Assembly (NCBI GenBank): GCA_964408185.1
Contig: CAYOYK010000052.1
Span: 1-16,601, forward strand
Direction: 5' to 3'
Source of the DNA: CAYOYK01 sp964408185
GTDB taxonomy: Bacteria > Bacillota > Clostridia > Christensenellales > Aristaeellaceae
Length of the DNA: 16,601 nucleotides
The notes below the pieces were generated by a model. It was not told where the DNA came from, ran no database searches, and saw only the letters and a program-made list of their open reading frames with translations. Of this stretch, positions 5,776-14,500 are shown piece by piece. Both the position numbers and the translations under genes were made by a program. Position 1 is the first letter of the stretch. Every line of letters starts with the position of its first letter.

Positions 5776-8700
5776 ATGCCAAGAATGGTATACAGAGCTA
5801 AGAACAAAAGCGGAACCGACAAAAGTGAAAAGGTGGAATCCCCCATGAAGAACTGCGGCTTTCATTCCCTGCGCGCGCGCCTTTTCTGCGCGGCGCTGAC
5901 GCTGGTACTGCTTTCCGGGCTGACGTCCGCCTTTGCCGCGGAGCAATCGGGACACTATACCTATGCTCAGTTGGCGGACGCAGACACGAGCGCGACCCCG
6001 GCCGGCTTTGGAACCTCCGCCTATGACGGCTACGTGTGGACGGATAAAAGCGTCGCCGCAAACGGGGCGGATGGGTTTACCGTAACGCTGTCCGCACTAT
6101 CTCAAGAATATGTGAAAACGGACGTGACAAGCCAAACCGCCGGCAAGGCCGCGGATGTGCTGCTGATTCTCGATGTCACCGGATCGATGAAGCGTAATAT
6201 CAATAATGATTCCACCGCTTCGTCCGCTTCCACCTCCAGAGCGGGGTATATGGTGCAGGCGGCAAACAGAAGCATTGATATCATTATGAACGCGAACGAT
6301 AAAAACCGGATCCTTGTGCTTGCGTTCACATCCAACAGCAACGCATCTCAGGCAGCCACAACAGAATTGCTGCCGCTGGCGCATTATACCGCAAGCACGG
6401 CAGGGCAATACCTGAGCATCAACAGCTCCTACAAAATATCTACCAGCTTTAATACAAAAACGGTGACCGTTGCCAACGGAACCTGCACCCAATACGGGAT
6501 CACGGACGCGGTGACAAAGCTGATCTCGGAAAAGGGCTCAACCGCCCAGCAGGAAACGCTCCCCTACGTGCTCCTGCTGACCGACGGCGCGGCTGCCGGG
6601 GCCAGCACCAACTGGTACGGAACGACCAGCCAGCTTGGAAGCAACTATAATTACAACAATGACGGCACGGCGCAAAACACCGCCCTGACGATTCTGACGG
6701 CGGCGTACCAAAGAAAGCTCCTTGAGGCCGCGTACAAACAGTACAACAGCGGAACGGACGTTGATGTGACGTGGTTTAACATTGGCCTGTCCGTAAACAA
6801 CGCGGACAACCTTGCAAAAACGCTTTTGGAACCGGCGTATGTGGCTGACACCGCAAATACAGGCACGCAAGCGAAGGCTGTACGCGCGCAAATAGCAACC
6901 TACGCAAGCGGCTCCTATTCCTCCTACGGCGGCGCGGGAAGCAGCGCCGGGTACATCTACGCGGACAGGTACATCTATTACGCGCAAGACCAAGCCACGC
7001 TGGAGGAGGCGTTTACAGACCTAGGTATGCTGGTTGCGGAGGCAACCAAGGAGGTAACGACCGCCATTACCGCCTCCTCTGCCAACGCCTACGACGCGAC
7101 AAACTCGTTGGTGTTTGCCGATACGCTGGGGGCGGGCATGGCGCTGGACGGCGCGCCCAAGCTGGGTTCCGTCGCGGGCACGGTAAAGTCCAGCGCGGGG
7201 GGCGTTACCGTCTACCAGTTTACGGGCTTTACCTCGTATGCGGAATATAACAGCGCCACCCGGACGCTCACTTGGACGATCCCCGCCAAGGATTTGCCTA
7301 TTGTAACCTTTAAGGACAGAAAAACGCTGAATTCGGCTTCCGGTTATGATAACCCCGGCGCCCTATCGCTTACCTACGCGGCGCGCCTCCAAACCGAAGC
7401 CGTAGGGACGTACTATTCCAACGATACCGTTTCGCTGGCCGGCGCCCAGTTCACTCCGGCCGGCGACAACCCCTCTTACTACACCCTAAGCGGCTCGACC
7501 TACACCCCAAAGGCCGCCTTGGAAACGGTCGCCAAAAGCGCCAACACCACCGGCACCTCCGCGAACGTCCGCGCCACGGCGTGGAGCGGAACCAAGGCTG
7601 TCGTCACGCTGGGGAACAACGGCAAGCTCACGCTTGCGGCAAAAATATACGCGGTCAGCTATACCGGCTCCGCAGGCAGCACGAGCGTAAGCCTGCCTTA
7701 CGGCGAAACCTACACGCTAGACTACAACGACGGCATTACCGGCAGCCAAACCGCAACCGTTGACGGCGACAAAACAATCCCCGATCCCACCCGCGACGGC
7801 TATACCTTTGGCGGCTGGGTATACGACAGCACCGCCAAAACATTCACGGCCCAATGGACGGCCATCCATTACGCGATCACTTACACGCTGGAGGGCGGTC
7901 AGGTAACGCCGAGCAACCCAACGACCTATACCAAAGAGACAGACGGCTTTACCCTCCAAAACCCCACCAAAGCCGGGTACACCTTCGCGGGATGGACGGG
8001 CACGGGGCTGACCGGGTCCTCAACCTCCGTGACAATCCCCAAAGGCTCCACGGGCGATCGCGGATATTCCGCCACATGGACCGCAAACCCGATTGCCATA
8101 ACCTATGACGCGGACGGAAAAGACGATGAGAACACGGAGACATTGAGCACCGATGACAAAATAAAGGTAGATCCCAACGGAGGGAACTGGAGCGGCAGCA
8201 CCGCAGCCCAAACGATCACGCTCGCTTCGGATGTAACGCTTGCCGATCCTACGCGCACCGGCTACACATTCTTGGGGTGGGCTGTGACCGACGGCAGCGG
8301 CGATATCAAAAAGGTGTTTACCGCGCAATGGGCGCAGAACATCACCGTATCGGGCGTCGTGTATCTGAACAATAACCATTCGGGCGGCAATATTGATACC
8401 ACCCCTGCTGTCACCGTGACGCTGCGCGGCAGCGACGGCTCGACAAGAACAGTCTCGGTATCCTCGTTAAGCACGGCTTGGAATTATGACAGCGCCGCTC
8501 ATACAGGTCAAGCGAGCTTCAGCTTTGCCGATTTGGACCCAACGCTGACCTATCAGGTGGAGACTGACGCGTCAGGCTATATCGACACCTATTACGCGCC
8601 GGATGCGAGCATCGGCACGGAGAGCAGCGTTCCCGTCAGCGCCGAGGCGAAAACGGCGGGCTCAACGGACTATGGCACGGATGTGAAGCTGACCTATACC

Positions 8701-11436
8701 CCCGGCTCCTTTATCATGGACTTTAGCGTTGACGCTTCGGCGATAACCAACTCGTCCGTCCGGCCCAGATCGGTCAACCTGAAAATCACCACATGGTATA
8801 ACGCCTCCGACTTTACGACAAACGGGCGGCAAAGCGGCACACAGCACGAATGGTCCGCGCTCACGCAGTTTACAGGCGCCACGGTCTATAACGTGGCGCT
8901 CGACGGCAACAGCGGAATCGGCACAGGCAGCTTCCCTGTGTGGATAGAGGACGCCCATGACGCGGACGACGGCACGGATGCGGCTGGCTTTACGCCCTAT
9001 TCTTACCGGCTGCAGGTCGTCAGCTATGTGCTGCCGGACGGAACGACCGTCGTTGCCGCCGATACGGAGGGGACGCAGGGCGATGTTTACAAATGGACTC
9101 AGACCGTCACCGGCGGCGTCGCTCCCGCCACCAAGACGGGCGCAAGCGGAATAGTCACCATTCTTCCGGGCGTATATGCCGCTTCCGCTTCCGCAACAAG
9201 TCAAACAGGAACCGTGGTCGCCAAAATTACCGCTTCAACCTATACGCTTGCCTACGATGTGAATGGGGGCACCGCGATCCCGAACGAGAGCGGCGCGGTC
9301 GATCTCCCGGATACGCTCCCCACGCCGACAAAAACCGTGGGAGGGAACAGCTCCATTTTTCTCGGCTGGTATTACGACGCGAATTGCACCGTGCCTGCGG
9401 CGGCCGGAGCTGCCATCAGGGATATTGACAGCCAATATGTGGATAGCACGACGAGCACGATCACCCTCCATGCCAAGTGGAGCGACCCGTCGGATATTAC
9501 GGGCAACGTGCGCATTCATTTTGGCAACAGCTACGTGACTATCCCGCTCGCGGCCAGAGCAAAATCAAACCTTGTAACGCTCTACCGAAGCGAGGACAGT
9601 GGCGCGACATGGACGGCGGTTGACTCGCGTACCGTAACGTATGCCGCCGCGGATGTCAGCACCTTGGCAACGACGGAATCGACCTCGCCGGACTTTACGT
9701 TCCCCGCCCAGCCAACGTCCAGCGCGGATGGGTCGAAGGCGTATGTTTACAGCATCGGCGTATCCATGACGAACTACGACGTGAAGTATTTTGCAAGCGC
9801 GGCAAACCGCGACGGAGCAACGCAAACCGGCGCCTCGGCCGATAAGAAAGCGGGGAGCTACTACGCGGAGCTCACGTTTGACCCGGCGCAGGCGAAAGCG
9901 TCCGTGCTGATCGACGACAGCGCGCTCAGCAGCGCTGTAAAGCCGACAAGCTACAAATACAAGGTGCTCTACAACGAAGCCGTGCCCGGAGGAAACGCGC
10001 CGGGCAACTTTGCGGGGATCATCGGTCAAAACAGCGGCGTTGCGTGGTCCGCGTCCGGCAATACGTCTACGGATACGCAGGACGCGATCTGGTACTACAC
10101 CTTCGTCAACACTCCCTATTACTATCAGGCCATGCTGGTGGACAGCGCCGCCGATACGACGGCGAAGGACCTGAAGGGAATCGACGTTGCGTATTCAAAC
10201 GGCGTTTACTGGGACGGCACGGCATGGAAGGGCGGCAGTAGCGACAACGGAACCATGACGCTTACGCTGACGCCGAAAAAATACACGGTAACGCTGAATG
10301 CGGACGGCGGCACGATCCAAAGCGGTGCCATCACCGAGTATACCTATGGCGTAGGCGCAACGCTGCCTGTGAACGTCACCAAGCCGTACGCTACCTTTGG
10401 CGGCTGGTATCTGGACGCGGCGCTGACCACGCCGGCTACGGACATTGGCAATACGGAAACCGGGGCCAAAACATACTATGCAAAGTGGACGCCCATCAGC
10501 GTGGGGGTTGAGTACGACAGCGACGGCGACAGCAGCACCCCCGCCGCGGTGCAGCCCGTCAACCAGGGGCAGAACATCGGCATCGACCCGAACGGAGGAA
10601 CGTACAACAGCAGCTCCAATCCTCAGGTCGTAGCCATCAACGCGACGGGCACCTACGCGATCGGCAACGCCGCGCGACAGAGCTATTCCTTCCTTGGCTG
10701 GGACGTCAGCGGAAAGGCTGCCAACTGGAAGAATTCAAATTACGATTGCGCCTACGTCTTTACCGCCAAGTGGGGCGCGGAGATTTCCTTCCATAAGGAC
10801 GGGCTTGGCAGTCAGGACAGCGCCATCCTGCAGACCGGCACGACCCTCATCATCGATCCCAACGGCGGCTCATGGATCCCGGTAACAGGCGCCACAGCGA
10901 ACGCGGACGGCACCTATTCCCTTGACGTCTCAAAGGCGGCTTTCATCGCCGACCCAACGCTGAACGCAAATCTGTTCAACGGCTGGGAGGTATCCGCCAA
11001 CGCGAACGGCGATACGATTCTAACTGCAAAATGGGTGAAAAAGATAGCTCCCACCATCACCACCTCCGCGGTGGCGGAAGGCACAGCCGGTACGGCATAT
11101 AGCCAGCAGCTGGAAGCGACGGGAACCAAGCCGATTACATGGGCGATTGTCAGCGGTATGCTCCCGCCGGGCTTGAGCCTTGACCCGGCTACCGGCGTCA
11201 TCAGCGGAACGCCCGCCGCGACGGGAACGTATCCGTTCACTGTAACGGCAAGCAACGATCCGACTCTTTCCGATGCCAAGTCGTTTTCCATCACCGTTCG
11301 GCAGGCATCCGCCCGGATCAAGCCTCCAAAGACAGGCGATGCTTCCATGGTATGGCTATGGATCGCGCTGCTTGTGCTTGGCGCAGGCGGAATCGTTTCG
11401 ATCCTGTTCATTGCAAGGAAAAAGCAGAAAAAATAG
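5776..11436 (+). CDS. Giant cell-wall-anchored surface protein with vWA and InlB-like repeats
   Basis: About 1,886 residues, exported and covalently wall-bound. I chose ATG 5776 (adjacent GTG 5773) because GGGAGG lies ten bases upstream; ATG 5845, with a weaker AAGGTGG, would shorten the signal peptide by 23 residues. The hydrophobic signal core is at 35-55 with cleavage near AFA-AE. A vWA domain (about 126-424) has the MIDAS motif D133-V-T-G-S and LLLTDGAA near 269, so metal-dependent ligand binding is likely. A beta-rich segment follows. InlB-like Gly-Trp repeats (YTFxGW...FTAQW) lie near 676, 735, 830, 1194, 1540, 1637 and 1733, separated by two larger beta modules (about 856-1150 and 1237-1500). 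A putative Ig/He_PIG domain (PPGLSLDPATGVISGTPA) spans about 1759-1845. The tail is PPKTGD (1850-1855), a hydrophobic helix and RKKQKK, a sortase signal with Pro instead of the usual Leu. Adhesion to host or matrix is inferred; no sortase is in the window. Confidence 0.9.
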   Translation: MPRMVYRAKNKSGTDKSEKVESPMKNCGFHSLRARLFCAALTLVLLSGLTSAFAAEQSGHYTYAQLADADTSATPAGFGTSAYDGYVWTDKSVAANGADGFTVTLSALSQEYVKTDVTSQTAGKAADVLLILDVTGSMKRNINNDSTASSASTSRAGYMVQAANRSIDIIMNANDKNRILVLAFTSNSNASQAATTELLPLAHYTASTAGQYLSINSSYKISTSFNTKTVTVANGTCTQYGITDAVTKLISEKGSTAQQETLPYVLLLTDGAAAGASTNWYGTTSQLGSNYNYNNDGTAQNTALTILTAAYQRKLLEAAYKQYNSGTDVDVTWFNIGLSVNNADNLAKTLLEPAYVADTANTGTQAKAVRAQIATYASGSYSSYGGAGSSAGYIYADRYIYYAQDQATLEEAFTDLGMLVAEATKEVTTAITASSANAYDATNSLVFADTLGAGMALDGAPKLGSVAGTVKSSAGGVTVYQFTGFTSYAEYNSATRTLTWTIPAKDLPIVTFKDRKTLNSASGYDNPGALSLTYAARLQTEAVGTYYSNDTVSLAGAQFTPAGDNPSYYTLSGSTYTPKAALETVAKSANTTGTSANVRATAWSGTKAVVTLGNNGKLTLAAKIYAVSYTGSAGSTSVSLPYGETYTLDYNDGITGSQTATVDGDKTIPDPTRDGYTFGGWVYDSTAKTFTAQWTAIHYAITYTLEGGQVTPSNPTTYTKETDGFTLQNPTKAGYTFAGWTGTGLTGSSTSVTIPKGSTGDRGYSATWTANPIAITYDADGKDDENTETLSTDDKIKVDPNGGNWSGSTAAQTITLASDVTLADPTRTGYTFLGWAVTDGSGDIKKVFTAQWAQNITVSGVVYLNNNHSGGNIDTTPAVTVTLRGSDGSTRTVSVSSLSTAWNYDSAAHTGQASFSFADLDPTLTYQVETDASGYIDTYYAPDASIGTESSVPVSAEAKTAGSTDYGTDVKLTYTPGSFIMDFSVDASAITNSSVRPRSVNLKITTWYNASDFTTNGRQSGTQHEWSALTQFTGATVYNVALDGNSGIGTGSFPVWIEDAHDADDGTDAAGFTPYSYRLQVVSYVLPDGTTVVAADTEGTQGDVYKWTQTVTGGVAPATKTGASGIVTILPGVYAASASATSQTGTVVAKITASTYTLAYDVNGGTAIPNESGAVDLPDTLPTPTKTVGGNSSIFLGWYYDANCTVPAAAGAAIRDIDSQYVDSTTSTITLHAKWSDPSDITGNVRIHFGNSYVTIPLAARAKSNLVTLYRSEDSGATWTAVDSRTVTYAAADVSTLATTESTSPDFTFPAQPTSSADGSKAYVYSIGVSMTNYDVKYFASAANRDGATQTGASADKKAGSYYAELTFDPAQAKASVLIDDSALSSAVKPTSYKYKVLYNEAVPGGNAPGNFAGIIGQNSGVAWSASGNTSTDTQDAIWYYTFVNTPYYYQAMLVDSAADTTAKDLKGIDVAYSNGVYWDGTAWKGGSSDNGTMTLTLTPKKYTVTLNADGGTIQSGAITEYTYGVGATLPVNVTKPYATFGGWYLDAALTTPATDIGNTETGAKTYYAKWTPISVGVEYDSDGDSSTPAAVQPVNQGQNIGIDPNGGTYNSSSNPQVVAINATGTYAIGNAARQSYSFLGWDVSGKAANWKNSNYDCAYVFTAKWGAEISFHKDGLGSQDSAILQTGTTLIIDPNGGSWIPVTGATANADGTYSLDVSKAAFIADPTLNANLFNGWEVSANANGDTILTAKWVKKIAPTITTSAVAEGTAGTAYSQQLEATGTKPITWAIVSGMLPPGLSLDPATGVISGTPAATGTYPFTVTASNDPTLSDAKSFSITVRQASARIKPPKTGDASMVWLWIALLVLGAGGIVSILFIARKKQKK

Positions 11437-11449
11437 GCTGGCAAACACC

Positions 11450-11479
11450 AAAGGCGGCTGAATCATCAGCCGCCTTTTT
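11450..11479 (+). terminator. Rho-independent terminator after the surface-protein gene
   Basis: A perfect 12-bp stem (11450-11461 with 11466-11477) has a 4-base loop and is followed by further T residues to 11479. It starts 13 bases after the stop codon. The stem is AAA...TTT-ended, so it may also stop the convergent minus-strand gene, whose stop is about 70 bases away. Confidence 0.92.
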
Positions 11480-11549
11480 GATAAGGCAAAACTGGTCGTG
11501 CAATCCAAATCCGAAAGGGGCGCGCAAACCAACGCGGCGCATCGGCTGC

Positions 11550-14500
11550 CTAGTTGCCCTGCTGCGGCAGATGCCCAAAGCCATACAGGCCGTTCTGGCG
11601 GAGGGGACAGGTCAAATATGCGCTGGCCCGCAGCATGGCGATGAAGGGCATACAGGCCTGCTCCCCGTCTGTGTAGGGCACCACAAGCTCGGAGGGTTGA
11701 TTTCCCTCGGTTGCGGCGTAGCGCGACAGCGTGTCGCCCTGCGCCCGGATGCGATCGGCGGCCGTCAGCTCAAGAGCGCTCTGATCCTGAAGGATCTCCT
11801 GCGTAGAGCGCACGGGCAGCTCGCCGCTGAGGGTCTGCTGCGAGGTCGTCGGCGCGACGGCCGTCGTTTCCAGCAGGGACGAGGCCTCCCGCAGGAGACG
11901 CGCCTGTTGCAGGTACGGCGTTAAGTCAAGCCGCTGCTCATCCTGCACGTACTCTACCCGGACGCGCATGAGCTGTACGCCCAGCGCGACCAGCGGCTGT
12001 GCGCTTGCTTCATCGCTTTGCAGCGCCGAGGCGTCGTTCACAGGCTCCAAAACCACCTGCACGCACCCTCTGCTCAGCCCGAAGCCCTGAGACTTGACAT
12101 AATCGCGGAACTCCTGCCCGGCCAGCTCCGGCACGTACAGCAGCACCGCCGTATCATCCAGCCGGAAAAGCACATAGGCGATATCCTGATCGGTCATTTT
12201 GGTCAGCTGATAGAACGAGAGCGTCAGCGTGCGGCTGCGCACGATCGGGTTGCCCGCATAATCGGTCTCGTAGCCGCCGTCCGCGCGCATCTCCGGGCTG
12301 GCCTCCAGCGTCAGCATCACCTCGTCCACGCCGGAGCGCAGCGTCAGATCGGGCAAGAAGGGCCGGGCCTTGCCTGTGGCGGTATCGGTAACCAAGCTCC
12401 CGTAGTTCTGCTGGCTGATGCTCAGCTTCTCCCCCGTTTTGATGATCAAGTCCAGCTTGCGGCCGTTGGACAGACGGATGATCCGATGCACCGGGTCGAT
12501 GATCCCCAGCGGATCGTAGGGCTTATCGTTCGGCGCGTTGACGATGCCAAACGACGCGGCGTTCGGCGCGAGCCGGAGCTCGTAGTAATCGGGCGCGATC
12601 AGCGGCGTAATGTCGTAGGCGTAGTTGCCGGGCGCCTCGCCGGGCTCGCGGCTCAAATAGCCGTCGATATCGTCTCCGGGCAGCAGCTCAGGGTCATAAT
12701 CGAACAGAAACTCGCCGTCGTCCGGGTCGGGTTCGCCCTCGTACTTGCCGTAGTTGAGCGGGTAGATGTACACAACGCGCCGCTTGATGGTTAGCGTGAA
12801 ATCGTAAGCGCCGGGCTGATACGCCGTGCTCCCGCCCGGAATGGTCACCCGAATGGTGTACGTGCCCGCCTTGCTGGGCGGATTTTGCAGCGCCGCGCCC
12901 TTGGACAGGTAGACCACCGACGCGCCCGACGGGATCAGGGAGCTATCCAACTGGAAGCGCGCTCCGTCGTACGTTTTGGCCTGCGCGGGCATTGAAAACG
13001 GCGGAAGCTGCGTCCTGACTTGGAACGCCAGCTTTTGAGAAAACTGGAACGCGTCCTGCGTATCGGCGCTGAGCGCGGTGGCTGGCGTTTTGCATACAAA
13101 CGCGCGGCAGGTGATCCATTTGCCGTTTTGCAGGTTGGGGATGATAAACTCGCTGCCCGTCATGCCCACAAAGCTCGCGCCGCTTACGTAGGCGTCCGGC
13201 ATGCTCTGCTCGCTGTCGGCCACAAGATACTGGAGCCCGTAGCTCCAGCCGGGCTGGGCGTTCTGTACCACCACCTGCACGGTATAGGCGGAGGTGACGG
13301 CGATGGAGGTAATGACCGGCAGATCGTCCGGCGCGCCGGAGCCAGCCCCGACAATGGACGCGGTCGTATCGTCGCCGGACAGAACCGCCACGTCCACGTC
13401 GGTCTGAGCGGTTGCGCCCCACACGAATACTTTGCCGTTTCGGTCTGTCCGCGCGGTAAAGGGCGCGCTGTTGCCCAGCTTGAGCGTAACGGCCGTATCG
13501 GCCAGCGCCGCGCCGCCGCTCCCGGTAACGGTGATTACCGTGGCAACCAAGCTGCCTGCCGTCGTGCCCGTGCCAAGCGTCACGTTGGTCTGCAAGTCAA
13601 GCGTCGCGCCGGTCGCGGCCAGCGAGCCCAGCATCAGCGCGCCGTCGCCCTGTACGGTGCAGACCGCGCCTCCCGCAACGGCGCACGCGCCCTGCCACGA
13701 GCATGCCTTCTCCCCCGCGCCGACGATCAGCGTAACGTTGGCGTTTGCGCCGATGTTCACGCCCGCCGCCGCGGAGAGGTTCGCGTTCTCCAAATAGAGG
13801 GTCGCCGTCACGCCGTCGTTGACGGTCAGGCTGCCTGTATAGAAGGAATCCGGCTGCCCGCGCAGCAGGTAGGTTCCGTTTTGGCTGATGACGATCGGCT
13901 GATCGCTCAGCGTCAGGATGGTCGGGTTCTGCGTGCCGCTGGATACCGTCGTCAGCACAGGGCCGGACGCAGTCAGCTCCGCCTGATAGCGCATGCCGGA
14001 GGGCGGCGCGGGCAGATAGATCGTGGTCGGGTCCGCGCTGCTGAAAATCAGCGGCACGGGCTGTCCGTCCAGCGTCGCCCGCATGGAGACGGTTACGCCG
14101 CCGCTGAGCGTTAGCGCGGACTTGGAGGCAAGCCAGCCGCCGGAGGCCGAGCCAAAGCACACCGCGTTGCTGCCGGAAATCGCCAGCGCGGCGGCGCTCA
14201 GCGTGCCCACGGTCAAGCTGCCGTCGCCTGTGACCGTCAGCGTGCCGTCGTTCTGCACAGCGGCCAGCTTATTCGCCCCGCTGACATGCGCGCGGCAGGC
14301 CTGCGTGCCGGCGACGGACACGCCCAGCGCGTCCAGCGCGTCCAGCGTCAGCACCACGCCGGACGCGTTTACGTTCATCGTTTGCGTGATCGGCGTCCCG
14401 GTGGTGAAAACCCGATAGGCCGTATCCGCGACAGGAGCAAAGGAGGAATACAGGGACACATCGTACTCCGTCGGGGTGGCGGGCGCGGGAAGCTGCGTTG

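Noticed and set aside
12018..14114. Long plus-strand frames opposite the large exported-protein gene
   Set aside because: Arg/Ala/Val/His-rich shadow translations with no plausible ribosome binding sites or motifs; the minus-strand frame has a signal peptide and organised modules.
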